Shown here: in pieces, positions 29,525 to 41,734 of the stretch
Layout: each line of letters starts with the position of its first letter
Numbering within the stretch: position 1 is the stretch's first letter
NCBI RefSeq assembly: GCF_010183535.1
Contig: NC_071328.1
Coordinates: forward strand, 2,480,001-2,544,000
Direction of reading: 5' to 3'
Length of the DNA stretch: 64,000 nt
Source of the DNA: Caenorhabditis remanei
Taxonomy: Eukaryota > Nematoda > Chromadorea > Rhabditida > Rhabditidae
Notes under the pieces: model-generated
What the model was told of the DNA's origin: nothing
Database searches by the model: none
The model's input: only the letters and a program-made list of their open reading frames with translations
Made by a program: the position numbers and the translations under genes

Positions 29525-32500
29525 ATGCCGCATACCGTACCCGGATGCCTTCATCCGAGTAATGGGAGGAACGCCATTGATTGGTAAGGTCTTAAAATAA
29601 ATAAATATATAAATTTGGCCCGAAAAATCCCAAAAAAAATCATTTTTTCTAGGAACGACGGTGGTCTCATCGCTTATGGCTCCCACAATGTAATTTTCAT
29701 AGTAGATGTGCTCCGTTACAAGCGGATACAATCGATAGAGCATCATCAATCAGCTATAAATATCGTAAGTGGTGGAAAGAGCGCAAAAAGTTGCCCCTGG
29801 CGCGCCTACAGCGCGCCGAAATACCGCGAAGGTGTACCCCTTCGCACCCCAACTCATGTGTTGCCACTGTGGTGTACCCGGTTGAGCGCGCGCTTGTCAC
29901 CTGGACACTCAGGGGTTCGACTCCCTTCCGCGCCATTTTATTTTTTTTCATTTTTGATTTCAGGTCCGCTGGTCTCCGGCTCGCTCCCCCTTCGCAGATT
30001 CCACAAAAAATCAGCCAATAGTCGCCTCCGCCGATATAGGAGGCCATATTTCCATCTCAAATGCTCTCTCAGCCACTCAAATCAACCAGTTCTCCCATCC
30101 GAATACCTCTGTTCTCCGTAAGAATTTTAGGATTTTTTTGCTATTTTTCCCAAAAAAAAGATTTCAGAAATGTTCTGGTACCCGTGGAAAGACATCTCCC
30201 GTGACTTCCTTCTCGTCCTTCACTCCTCGAGTACCGTTGTCCTTTGGAATACGGTAACTGGAGAGAAGGTGTGGAATCACACGTACTCGCACGTACCGTT
30301 GTTCGATTTTAGTGTCGATCCGTTCTCGTTGAGAAATGTTATATGTAAGGGAGACTTTTTTTCTAATTTTTCAAGCAAAAATAGTGGAAAAACACCGAAA
30401 AATCAGAAAATTTCGGCTGGAAGTGTAATTTTGACATGAAATTCTTCGAATAAACTTAATTTTTCACATTTTTTAGTCGTAATTTCTCAAAAATTGTTAT
30501 TTCAAATGATAATAGTTGAAAACCCGAAAAAATAAGAAATCCGAAAATCCTTTTTCTTACTCAAATTTTCAAAATCTGGGAAGAAAAAAAGAAGAAGAAA
30601 GAAATTTTTTTCTGTATACTCCTTTTTATGACTGGATTCATCCAGAATCTCCAACTTTTGGTTCAAAATCTTTTTCTCTTCCCCGGATTTTGAGAAATCC
30701 GGGAATTCTTTTTCTTACTCAAATTTTCAAAATCTGGGGAAGAAAAAAGGAGAAGAAGAAATAAAATTTTCGATGCATCGTGTTTTAAAAAAGGTAATTG
30801 TTGAGAATCTCCATTTTTTCATTCGAAATCTCTTTTTCTCCCCCGGATTTCGAGAAATCCGAAAATCCTTTTTCTTACCCGGATTTTCAAAATCTGGGGA
30901 AGAAAAAAGAAGAAAAAAAATGACATTTTCTGCTGTATTCTCTTTTATATGACTGGATTCATCCAGAATCTCCAACTTTTGGTTCAGAATCTCTTTTTCT
31001 TTCTTGGATTTTGAGAAATCCGAGAATCCTTTTTCTTACCCGAATTTTCAAATTCTGGGGAAGAAAAAGAAGAAGAAAAAAAGACATTTTTTGTTATATT
31101 CTCTTTTATATGACTGTAATCATCCAGAATCTATTTTCAGAAATCCGAAAATCCTTTTTCTTACCCGAATTTTCAAAATCTGGGGAAGAAAAAAAGAGGA
31201 AAAAAAAGATTTTTTTTCTCGATTTTTCTCTGAAATTTCCCCCCCCTAATTCCAGTCAGCAGTTCTGGCAACAAAGTGCTCGTGTGCTCCGACATTGCTC
31301 TCTCAGAGCCCGCCTCCTCCGGTCACCTCTTCCAAATTGCTTCAGAAGACACGTCTTCAACTAACTCCAACATTTACCTCATCACATATCACAAAGCCTA
31401 TCGAAATACGGTTTTTATCGCCATCAATTCTAGTGTAAGACCTTTTATAAGCCACGCCCCCAATTCTGAAATTCTTCTGAAATTCTGAAATTCCAGCTAT
31501 ACGTAGTGAATCCAGAGTTAATGTGCTGTCTATCACGTGTTCCCATCGAATCGAATATAGTGAATTGGATGCCTTCTAGTCGACGAGACGCCCTATTCGC
31601 AGTACATTCCAATGGGGCGACCACTTTCAGAGTCACCAAATTCGAACCGACTGAGGAGAAGAAGCCGAATGCCAGTTTTACGATGGACAAGGTAGTGTGT
31701 GATCTACCTAAAAAACACGAATTTTTAGTCCGTGGCCGAGTTGTTTTCTGTTTGGGTTTCTAGGCCACGAAAAAATGATGAGCGTTTTTCATTGAAATTT
31801 ACTGATTGTCAACGTTTTTATTAGTAGAAAATCATAGTTTTTTGCGAATTTTCAGTCCTAAAAGTGGTATGGCCGAACTTTTTCTCTGTTGGATTTCTAG
31901 GCCACGGAAAGTTCTTCCCCTGATAAGGAGTTTAAACTACCGGCCTAGAAAACCAAATAGGAAAAGTTCAGCCACGATCCCTTTGAGTATTATGAGCCGA
32001 ACTAGGTTTTTTCTTTTGAAAAATAGTCAAAAATCGACGATATTAGACTAAAAAATGAAAATTGCGCTGTGTACTTCTCGTGGAAAAGTCGCGGACGTCA
32101 ATTTTTGATTTTTCGACTGATTTTCGGTGTTTTCTCGCGGTTTTACAGTTCGATTTTCCGGAAACTGTGTTGGTGGACAGGCCACGGAAAGTTCTTCCAC
32201 TCACCTCGGGTCTCGCAACGAGAACTTCTTACTGTAGTTATTCAGAAAGGGGATTTCAGTGGAAAAAATCTAGTTATCATAAAAATCTTTTTTGTTTTGG
32301 TTTTGACAAAAAAAATCGTCGTTAAACTCTGAAAATTGGAGATTTATAGTGATTTTTCATGAGAAAATATCAATTTTGGACAATTTTTGTGCTAGAAAAC
32401 CTTTTTTTTTTCTTATGAGAAATGTCTATTTTCACAGAAATTGTGTTATTTTCACAATTTTCAATTCAAATGAAACAAAAACGATGAAAACCTGTTAATT

Positions 32501-35500
32501 TCTATGAAAAACGCTCATTTTTCACCCCGAAAATCCGAAAATCATTTTTCTTACTCGAATTTTCAAAATCTGGGGAAGAAAAAAGACAATTTTTGCTGTT
32601 TTCTTTTTAATATGACTGTACTCATAGAGAATCTATAATTTTGGTCCAAAATCTCTTCTTGGATTTTGAGAAATCCGAAAACCGTTTTTCTTACCCGAAT
32701 TTTCAAAATCTGGGGAAGAAAAAAGAAGCAGAAAAAAGAAATGTTTTACTGTGTTCTCTTTTATATGACTGTACTCATCCAGAGTCTTCAACTTTTGGTT
32801 CAAAATCTCTTTTTCTTACTCGGATTTAGAGAAACCTTTTTCTTACCCGAATTTTCAAAATCTGGGGAAGAAAAATAGAAGAAGAAAAAAGACATTTTTT
32901 CGCTGTATTCTCTTTTATATGACTTCTTTTTCACCCCCTCGTCAGTTCCAGATCTGCCAAACAGAATGTGTCCGCCCGATGAATAACCAACGAATCGTGG
33001 CTGCCTCCCTCTGTCCGACCACACAATCTACCGTATCCGTCCTCTATCAAAACGGGAAACTCGCATTCTGGCAACTGTCGAATGGGCGTGTCCCCCTACT
33101 GTACCGCGCGAGTTTCATTGAGGCTTTACTCGAATTTAATGAGAATTTGACGACGTCGCCTATTGGAGAGCTCAGTTTACACCAATTGAGTCAAATGGGA
33201 TCATTGTCTTCTGGAGTGACTTGTGTGAGGATGAGACCGATGGATGAGTTGACGAAAGTGGAGAATGATCCGTTTGGTGGGTGCGAAAATCACGGAAAAC
33301 CTATGAAAATCTAGGATTTTTAGTGGTTTTTTATGAAAAAATGATAATTTTTACTCCAGAAAACCTTTTTTTTTCTTTTCAAAAAGTCTATTTTCAAAGA
33401 AATTGCAAACGCGCTCCAACGACAATTTCTCCGTGTAGTCCTCGTGGACGATACATTATGCTTAATTCGAAATATTAGCGAAAAACCACTAGAATTTCAC
33501 GATTTTTTGAACGTTTTGATGAAAAAATTTCGAATTTCCAATCTCGTATTTGTGTACTCCTCGTGGACAAGTGACTAGTGACTAAACCCTTAGAAATTTG
33601 TACTAAAAACAGTAGAAAGCACGCTCCACTGATACGTGGTGTAGTCCTCGTGGACAACAGAAACTAACGAATTTGATTGTCGCAAATTGTTTTCTCGACG
33701 TTTTTACCAGAAAATCCGTGAAAACTAGCTGAGAATTCAAAATCCGTCAAGCAACTTGTCCACGAGGACTACACGAAGATGTGTATCAATAGAGCGCACT
33801 TTCAGCATTAGAATGTCAGAATTTTAAGATTTTAAGGGTGTTGCATTTAAAAATAGAAATTTTCAAATAAAAAATTTCAAAAAATTGTAAAATTCTGGTT
33901 GTTTTTCGCTCAAAATGACACGAAATTTCAAATTAAACATACTGTGTTGTCCACGAGGACTACACGGAGAAATTCTCATTAGAGCGAGTTTGTAATCGAA
34001 AAACAACGAATTTCGTCGCCAATTGTTTCACTTAGAGTGAAAATTGTGAAAACTGACATTTTCCACCAAAAAAGGGGTTTTCTATCGTAAAAATCGTCCA
34101 AAATTGACATTTTTTCATGAAAAATCACTAGAAAACTCAATTTTTCCGTGAATAACGAACCAGTTTTAATTTTCGGCACTTTTCTTTCCCTAATTTTATA
34201 ATATCAACTGAAAATCCTTGAAAAAGTTCAAATTAACTACTTCGACTTGTCCACGAGGACTACACGAAGATGTGTATCAACAGAGCGCACTTTCAGCATC
34301 AGATTTTGAGATTTTAGGGATTTGCATGGAAAAATCCAAGTTTTCACATAAAAAATTTCGAAAATCTTAAAATTCCAGTTCTTAACATTTCGAATTAAGC
34401 ATATTGTGTTGTCCACGAGGACTACACGGAGAAATTGTCAATAGAGCGCGTTTGGAATCAAAAAACAACGAATTTCGTCGCCAATTGTTTCACATAGAGT
34501 GAAAATTGACATTTTCCACCAAAAAAAGGGGTTTTCTAGCGTAAAAAAAAAATTTTCATTTTTCAAAGAAAAATATTGATAGCACCAGCGTGTAGTCCTC
34601 GTGGACAATAGAAACTTAAAATTTGAATTTCCGACTTGTTTTCTCGAATCTGTCTTGTCCACGAGGACTACACGAAGATGTTTATCAATAGAGCGCACAT
34701 GACAATTCTCTCAATTTTCCAGCAAACACGGCACTCGGCACTCTCCATTTGGCCGCCGTCGGCACCAACTCTGGTACCGTCCATCTCGTCGACGTGTTCA
34801 CTTCTCAAATCTATCGAGATTTCTCAGTTCAACCGTCTCTTGTGAAATGTCTCGAATGGGGCGGAGTCTATTCTCTTGTCACCGCCGGATACAATCATTC
34901 GTTGAGTGCATCACAGATTGTGAGAAATGACGTCTTCATTACGGACATCCGGACAGGTTTGGCACGAAGGATTCGACCGGAGACCGATGAGAGTCCGATT
35001 ACTATTATTAGGGTGTCTTATTATCAGTGAGTAATGCATTTTTTCCCGTTTCTTTTTGTTGAAAAATACCCTGAAATCGAGATTTTTAGCCCTGAAAATC
35101 TGAAAATGGGTATATTGAAAACGATGGCCTAGAAACCCGAAATGAGAAAGTTAGGTCAGATTGAAACGCGCTCTATTGACAATTTCTCCGTGTAGTCCTC
35201 GTGGACAACACAATTTGCTTAATTCGAAATGTTAGCGAAAAAAAACTAGAATTTTAAGATTTTTCGAAATTTTTTATGTGAAAATTTCGATTTTTCCATG
35301 CAAAACCCTAAAATCTGAAAATCTGATGCTGAAAGTGCGCTCTGTTGACAACTTGTTCGTGTAGTCCTCGTGGACAAGTCAAAGTAGCTAATTTGAACTT
35401 TTTGAAAAGGATTTTCAGTTGATATTATAAAATTACGGAAAGAAAAGTGCCGAAAATTGAAACTGGTTCGTTATTCACGGAAAAATTTAGTTTTCTAGTG

Positions 35501-38500
35501 ATTTTTCATAGAAAAATGTCAATTTTGGGCGATTTTTGCCATAGAAACCCTATTTTTCTGGCGAAAAATGTCAATTTTCACAGAAATTGCGTTATTTTCA
35601 AATGTTTTCACTAAGACATTCAAAACGCGCTCTTATGACAATTTCTCCGTGTAGTCCTCGTGGACGACACAATATTCTTAATTCGAAATTTTGTGTAATT
35701 TTTAGCAAAAAACAACTCGAATTTGACAATTCTTGATGTAAAAATTTCGATCTTTCCATGCAAAACCCTAAAATCTCAAAATCTGACATTCTAATGCTGA
35801 AAGTGCGCTCTATTGATAACTTCTCCGTGTAGTCCTCGTGGACAAGTTGCTGGACGGTTTTTCTGGTAAAATCGTCGAGAAAACAAGTCGGAAATTCAAA
35901 TTGTTTACTTTCGATTGTCCACGAGAACTACACGGAGATTTTACCAATAGGGCGCGTTTTCAGCACAAGATAGAATATTGAGATTCTTGCATGGAAAATC
36001 GAAACCTTTACATTAAAAATGTCAAGAAATCGTAAAATTCTATTTCCTTTTTGCTAAAAATGACACAAAATTTCGAATTAAGCATATTGTGTCGTCCACG
36101 AGGACTACACGGAGAAATTGTCAAAAGAGCGCGTTTTTTCACCAAAAAAGGAGTTTTCTAGCGTAAAAATCGTCCAAAATTGACATTTTTTCTATGAAAA
36201 ATCTCTAGAAAAATCGAATTTTCCGCGAATCGGCACAAAAACTTCAATTTTCACAAATAAAAAAAAAACTTCAATTTTCACAATTTTGCAGCTGCTACCT
36301 CGCCATAGCCTTTCAACGAGAACCACTGGAAATTTGGGACCTAAAAGGGCTCAGAATGTTGCGTAAAATGAGTAGAAGTTGTCCATTAATCATAGACATG
36401 GCATGGTCCAACAAGCATCACAGTATCAAAACAACAGAATCGACACTCCAAAGTGTCTATCGGGAGAATCTTGTACTTCTAGATTCTGAGAATCGAATCT
36501 ATCATATAACACTTCGGGGACTCCATGTGAGGGACGGGAAAATGGTGAACACTCAGTGGAAATCGGCGAGTGCTCAGATTTGTGCGATGACGTGGAAGGA
36601 TGATATGCTGGCTGTGGGGGATGTTGAGGGGAATCTGGTGGTTTGGGATTTAGGAAGACGTCAGTCCAGACAGGTGAGAGATGTCTCACACTCGAGAGTT
36701 CTTCGGATGACGTTCTCACGATTAGCTGGAGATCATACGATGGCGGTGCTTCATTCGAAAGAAGTCACCTTGTGGGATACCGAAGCGATGACAAGGATTC
36801 AATCGATACGGATGGACGCGGCGAAGTTGTGTTTGGACGCCGACTTGTGTGGATTGTCGCCGTTGGTATTGTCAAATGATAACACGTTGAGATTTGTGGT
36901 GTCGAATGCGAAGAATCAGGCGTTGATGGAGAAAGGTAAACGGTATCAGTTATTAGCACGACACCATAGTTGTCCGGAATCCGGATTCCGGAAATTCCGG
37001 ATTCCGGAATTCCGGGTTTTTTTTTTGACATTCCGGTTCCGGATTCCGGATTCCGGTATTTAAAAAACTTCATTCCGATTCCGGATTCCGGTTTTTTGAA
37101 TTTTTTTCCGGAATTTTGAATATTGAATTTAAATTTTTTTTTTGAGTTTTAAAGACAACTGCATTACTTCTTTTTCGGTTTTGAACCTCAAAAGTAGTTT
37201 TAAACTTTATATATCATTAAAAACACTCGAAAAATGACTTGGCCTTGCAAATTTATCGAATCATTCCGGATTCCGAAATTCCGGAATTCCGGGTTTTTTC
37301 GTCATTCCGGTTCCGGATTCCGGATTACGGAAAATTCAAATGTTGATTCCGGTTCCGGATTTCGGATTCCGGAAAATTAAAATTTTGATTCCGGTTCCGG
37401 ATTCCGGATTCCGGTTTTTCGGAAAATGGCATTCCGTACAACTATGCACGACACGTGTCTTCCATTCGCGCTCTACCGAAACCGCGAGAAAATAGTGTGC
37501 GAAATTGAAAGACTCAAAGAAAACGAGACATTTTTCAAGGGAGTTTCGGTGGAGCGCAGTTGTAAGAACTGTACCCCGAGCTATTAGCAGAGCAATTTCG
37601 TTACAACTGCGCCCCGCCGCAAACGGAAGAGTATCGCCGCGAGAGATGCAGAGTTTTTTGACCTATTTTCGCAATTTTTCAGAGAGATTTTTCGTTAATT
37701 TGGTGAAAATCTGTGTTGGCGCCAGAAAAAAACTCTGCGTCTCTCTCGCCCGATACTCTCTCGTTTGCGGTGGAGCGCAGTTGTAGCAACTGTGTCGAAC
37801 TAAAAGTGTGGGGAAACACAGCAGTACGAGGATGTTGTCGCGGAAATGCGCTCCACCGCACAAAATATTCAAATTTTACATTTATTTGTCGTATCTTTCT
37901 ATAAGAACCGCGACGCGCACTCAACGCGAGTCGGAAAAAGAGAAATAGTGTAGAAAACGAAGAGACGCAGAGTGGATTCTTGACATTTGAATTTTCGATA
38001 CATTTTTCGAAAAATTCAAATCACCACCGATTCAACTTGTCCACGAGAACTACACGAAGGAGGACACTAGAATATGTCGTGTACTTCACGTGGACAACTC
38101 CTTCTTTTTCATTTTTCGCCGATTTTCCAAAGTTTTCATCAACTTCTATCAAAAACGAAATTTGAGAATTATAAACCAGTGGCCTAGAATCAGTGTGGCC
38201 TAGAATACCAATGACGGAAAACGGCGATTGTTGATAATTTCAGTCAATTTTTCCAATTTTTAAGCACAAAATTTTGCGATTTATCCAGATTTTCCTATAA
38301 AAATTCAAAGAAACCGTGAATTTCCGCATTTTCAGCTCAAACTTTCGATGTTTTTATCATGGCCTAACTTTCCAAATTTGGTATTTCTAGACCATAGGTT
38401 GATTATTCTCCGTTTTTAGCTTGAAACATCGTTTTTTTCGGATATCGATAGTCTTGAAAATCGAATTTTATGTTATTATCCACCCCCGGAACCATTAAAT

Positions 38501-41345
38501 TTGAGAATTTCGGTCACTTTTCCCGATTTTCAGCTCAAAATTTCCCAATTCATCCAGATTTTCCTCTTAAAATTTAGAGAAACCGTGAGTTTCCGCGGTT
38601 TTAGTACAAAAACACGATTTTCAGCCCTAACCAGTGATTGATGGCCTAGAAACCCGAAAAGTTAGGCCAGAATTCATTCTGTGCTCAAAAATCGAACTTT
38701 ACCACTGAAAAAACGCGGTTTTAGCTCGAATTCTATAATGGCCTAACTTTCCTATTTTGGTATTTCTAGGCCATCGGCTAATTTTTCTCCGTTTTTAGCT
38801 AGAAATGTCGTTTTTTCGAGTATTAGGTTGAAATCTATCAGAGTTGCATGGAATTCCGACTTCCGACTTCCGACTTCCGGGCATTTTTTTCCATTCCTAC
38901 TTCCGACTTCCGGATAACAAAAATCACTTCCGACTTCCGACTTCCGTCATTCCATAACTGTGGAATTTTCGAAAAGTGCATTTCGCAAAAATGCATGGAA
39001 AAATTGTCTAAAAGGACAGAAAATAGGCTGTTCTTCAGCCAAAAACTAACTTTTCCACTGATTTTCGCGAATTTTATGATTTTTCTCTTGGAGTTTTTGA
39101 AAGTTTGAGAAAAAATCTAATTCCGACTTCCGACTTCCGGGCGTTTTTTCTCTTCCGACTTCCGAGTTCCGACTTCCGGATAAGGAAATTCACTTCCGAC
39201 TTCCGGATAAGAAAATTTCACTTCCATGCAACTCTGAAATCTATGTCATTTTTCAGCCCGTAACCCCTAATTTTATAATTTTCAGCTCAAAAATTGTCCA
39301 TTTTTCCAGAAATCCCGTTCATCTACCAAGACGATTCCATCGGAATAGTTCGTCAACGTCTCGAATCCTCTTCCCAATCAAAAGAATCAACTCCTCCAGA
39401 AGACGAGAAACCGGACGAGAACTTTCTCGAAGACGCTCTTCAATGGCTCGAGACTCAAAAGTCTCCCCTAATCGAGACTCTCGAAGCGGATCTCTCGAAA
39501 CTTCAACGAGAACGAGTCGTCCGTCGATTCGTTGGAGATCACTTCTCCGCTGATCTATTATCGATCGTTATCGATCGATTCGCCCCGCCCCTTTCTACTG
39601 TAGATCATTTGCCACCGAATCTTCAAATGTTTTGGGATACGGTATCATTTAAAGAGCGTGAGACACGTGTGATTACTGTAGCGTGTGCCGCCGATCAGGC
39701 GATGGAACGGCGGCTCGTCGAGCAAGCCGTAGTGGTGGGCGGAGCCGCGAAAGAGAGGGTGACAGATCGTCTGATTGTCTCCGCTGATCTACGATATGCA
39801 AGTATCAAAGCGGCACTCCTCGTGTCCTGTCAAGATAATGAGAAGGCAAAGTCGCTAATTAAGTTAATTGCTACCAACTTAATTGCGTCGGACTTAATTG
39901 AGGACGGCGTCGAGTTACTGTTTCTCGTGGGTGCTGGTGGTGATGCGTGCAAGTATTTACAGTCGCAGAAGCTATGGACGAAGAGTATTGTTTATGCGAA
40001 GGTGAGTACTCCATCGTGTACTCCTCGTGGACAAGTTTGAAAAAATTGAAATTTTTGAATTCATCAGTGAAAATGTCTGAAATTGGTTGAAATTCCACAT
40101 TTTTCCACATTTTATCTCCAATTTCTAGAAAAAAAACGACAAAAAATGATCAGAATACACTTTCTTGAAAAATTCCTCCGTGTACTCCTCGTGGACAAGT
40201 TGAAAAAAGGGATTTTTGAATTATTATGGAAATTTTAGCGGAATTAACAATGAAAAATGCATTGAAATTTCACAGTTTCGTCTGTTTGTACCGAGAAACC
40301 GCGATTTACACGGTTTTCTGAAAATCCCACCGTGTACTCCTCGTGGACAAGACGCGAAACTGTCTTTTTGTGATTTTTATCAGAATTTCACAGAAAAAAT
40401 CTAAAATTTCACAGTTTTAAGTATCTCATTATAAAAACGCTGCGAAAATCGACCAAAACACGAGTTTTCAGAAAATTCCGCTGTGTACTCCTCGTGGACA
40501 AGTTGAAAAAAGGGATTTTTTGGAAAATTGGCAATTTTCTTCAATTTTTGTCCAATTTTTACATGCTCTTATTTAAAAAGTGCCAAAAATAACAAGTTTT
40601 CATAGTTTTCTCTTATTTTTCACGAAAAAAACCGCGAAAGTGAGTATAAATATACTTTTTTAAATTCCACCGTGTACTCCTCGTGGACAAGACATGAAAC
40701 TGACTTTTGAATTATTTTGGGAATTTAAACTAAATTTACGATGAAAAATGCTTAATATTTTATAATTTTGACGCTTTTTACCGGAAATTTGCTGAAAATT
40801 TGTCGAAAACTTTAAAATCGACGTCCGCGACCGACTTTTCCACGAGAAGTACACGGCGGAATTTTCATTTTTAGTCTAATTTCGTCGATTTTTGACTGTT
40901 TTTCAACAAAAAAACCAAAAAATATTAAAAATTAAGATTGGTGGCCTAACATTCAGCTGTTGGGCGGTTCTTAGGCCACCTGTAAAATCAAAATGGTGGC
41001 CTAGAAACCTCCAAATGCTCAAAACCTAGGCCATCATCGCGTTTTTCGGACTTTAAAATTTGTATTTTCGGGTTTTTTTTTTTCGAAGAATTTCAGCCGA
41101 AATTGAAATATTTTCTATTCCAGATGGGTCTGTCCGATCCCTCTGAAGTCGAATCGAAATGGATCGGTCATCTGGCGGAAGAGGCGAAACAAATCCGCGT
41201 GCTCGCCGACGCCTCTCGCCGCAATTGGCCAGACGTCGTCGAGGCGACGTCTTCAGCCGACGCCGTGCTCGCCCGTCTCATTCTCCGCACGACGACTTCC
41301 ACACCGCCGTTGTCATCGTGTCCGACGCCGTCGGGAGGGAAATAA
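29525..41345 (+). CDS. WDR11-like WD-repeat protein (11 exons)
   Basis: Exons: 29525-29583, 29653-29764, 29964-30117, 30168-30344, 31256-31434, 31497-31691, 32946-33276, 34723-35026, 36292-36935, 39310-40001 and 41124-41345. Every junction is in phase; 1,022 residues (human WDR11 1,224). The start MPHTV...AIDWNDGGLIAYGSHNV parallels human MLPYTV...AVDWGWQGLIAYGCHSL. Later WDR11-like stretches are VLWNTVTGEKVWNHTYSH (about 140) and GYNHSLSASQIVRNDVFI (about 470). Residues 504-718 form the second propeller (DDMLAVGDVEGNLVVWDL), and the last 300 residues are helical. WDR11 works with FAM91A1 at the trans-Golgi in capturing endosome-derived vesicles; that role here is inferred by homology. Exon 7 could instead begin at 32952. 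Divergent from elpc-1 and convergent with mat-1. Confidence 0.9.
29861..29935 (+). repeat. tRNA-like (SINE candidate) in WDR11-like intron 2
   Basis: B-box GGTTCGACTCC (29914-29924) and an A-box-like TGTACCCGGTTGAGCG (about 29872-29887) are spaced as in a tRNA, and the end CCGCGCCA resembles an acceptor 3' strand. The matching 5' acceptor strand is absent and the anticodon arm does not fold, so it is not a functional tRNA. A GGCGCGC...GCGCGCC hairpin lies just upstream (29798-29817). Together these fill most of the 199-bp intron. Confidence 0.55.
30530..31215. repeat. About 160-bp tandem repeat, 5 copies
   Basis: The unit contains TTTTTCTTACCCGAATTTTC then AAAATCTGGGGAAGAAAAAA and a TATGACTG...ATCCAGAATCT segment; unit starts are spaced about 160, 160, 160 and 123 bases. 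Located in intron 4 of the WDR11-like gene. Three more copies lie at 32545-32935 in intron 6. Confidence 0.85.
32545..32935. repeat. Same 160-bp repeat, 3 copies, intron 6
   Basis: Further units of the purine-rich CTGGGGAAGAAAAA repeat, ending within 15 bases of the exon 7 acceptor. Confidence 0.85.
33400..36140. repeat. CGTGTAGTCCTCGTGGAC array, introns 7 and 8
   Basis: At least 15 copies of CGTGTAGTCCTCGTGGAC or its complement, in both orientations, on either side of exon 8 (34723-35026). Most are bordered by AATTTCTC or ACTTGTT and a GAGCGCG/CGCGCTC word. Long intervening stretches (for example around 34000-34480 versus 35220-35560) are reverse complements, so the two introns can pair with each other across exon 8. 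Confidence 0.85.
36965..37446. mobile_element. hAT-like MITE, GGATTCC type (copy C)
   Basis: CATAGTTGTCCGGAAT left end and TCCGTACAACTATG right end, with the perfect 8-bp duplication CACGACAC (36957-36964, 37447-37454). The interior is runs of GGATTCCGGAATTCCGG on both sides of an A/T-rich middle. Inserted 30 bases inside intron 9 of the WDR11-like gene. Confidence 0.92.
37550..37795. repeat. GACGCAGAG palindrome
   Basis: CTATTAGCAGAGCAATTTCG then TTACAACTGCGCC and GCGAGAGATGCAGAG, with the inverse at 37725-37785. Related to the element at 11905-12203. Confidence 0.7.
38839..39236. mobile_element. hAT-like MITE, ACTTCCG type (copy D)
   Basis: CAGAGTTGCATGGAA and TTCCATGCAACTCTG ends with the perfect 8-bp duplication AAATCTAT (38831-38838, 39237-39244). 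The interior has ACTTCCG runs at both ends around a unique core. Intron 9 of the WDR11-like gene. Confidence 0.95.
40014..40860. repeat. CGTGTACTCCTCGTGGACAA tandem array, intron 10
   Basis: Five direct copies, spaced 150-190 bases (about 40015, 40179, 40331, 40483, 40671), then one inverted copy at about 40833. The spacer text is also repeated (for example TTGAAAAAAGGGATTTTT). Confidence 0.85.
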
Positions 41346-41734
41346 TTGTTAATTTAAATAAGAAAATATTTTAAAAATGTAGGAAAATCAGAGAAAATGG
41401 TTGTGTATATATATATAAAAATTGGGTTGCTTTTTTCCAGCTTTTTCAGCCGAGTTAAAAATTGAAAGACATTCAAAAAAGGGGCGGGGCTTCTGGATCT
41501 TGACAGAAAATGAGTTTATAGTCTTCTTGATGGTGATTTCTGATCGACAGACTAGACATAATGAATATATCAGATGAATTTTCAAGGTTAGTATGGAACA
41601 GGATTACGGTGGTATAAAATGGAGAGAGAGAGGAAAGGGAAATGAACACCCGAGCCAATGAATTTGAATTTTAGAAGAAGAATGAGAACGATTATTTGAC
41701 AAAAAAAATAGAATTCGAATAAGAATGAAATGAA
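41346..41734. other. Convergent 3' spacer between the WDR11-like gene and mat-1
   Basis: 389 bases, A/T-rich, with a short (TA)n run at about 41404-41416. No gene, poly(A) signal or repeat could be assigned with confidence. Confidence 0.5.

Noticed and set aside
29861..29935. Functional tRNA gene
   Set aside because: B-box and 3' acceptor-like end exist, but no complementary 5' acceptor strand or anticodon stem can be formed.
33400..36140. Regular short repeats with unique spacers, resembling a CRISPR array
   Set aside because: Units occur in both orientations with uneven spacing and lie in introns of a eukaryotic gene; no cas genes.
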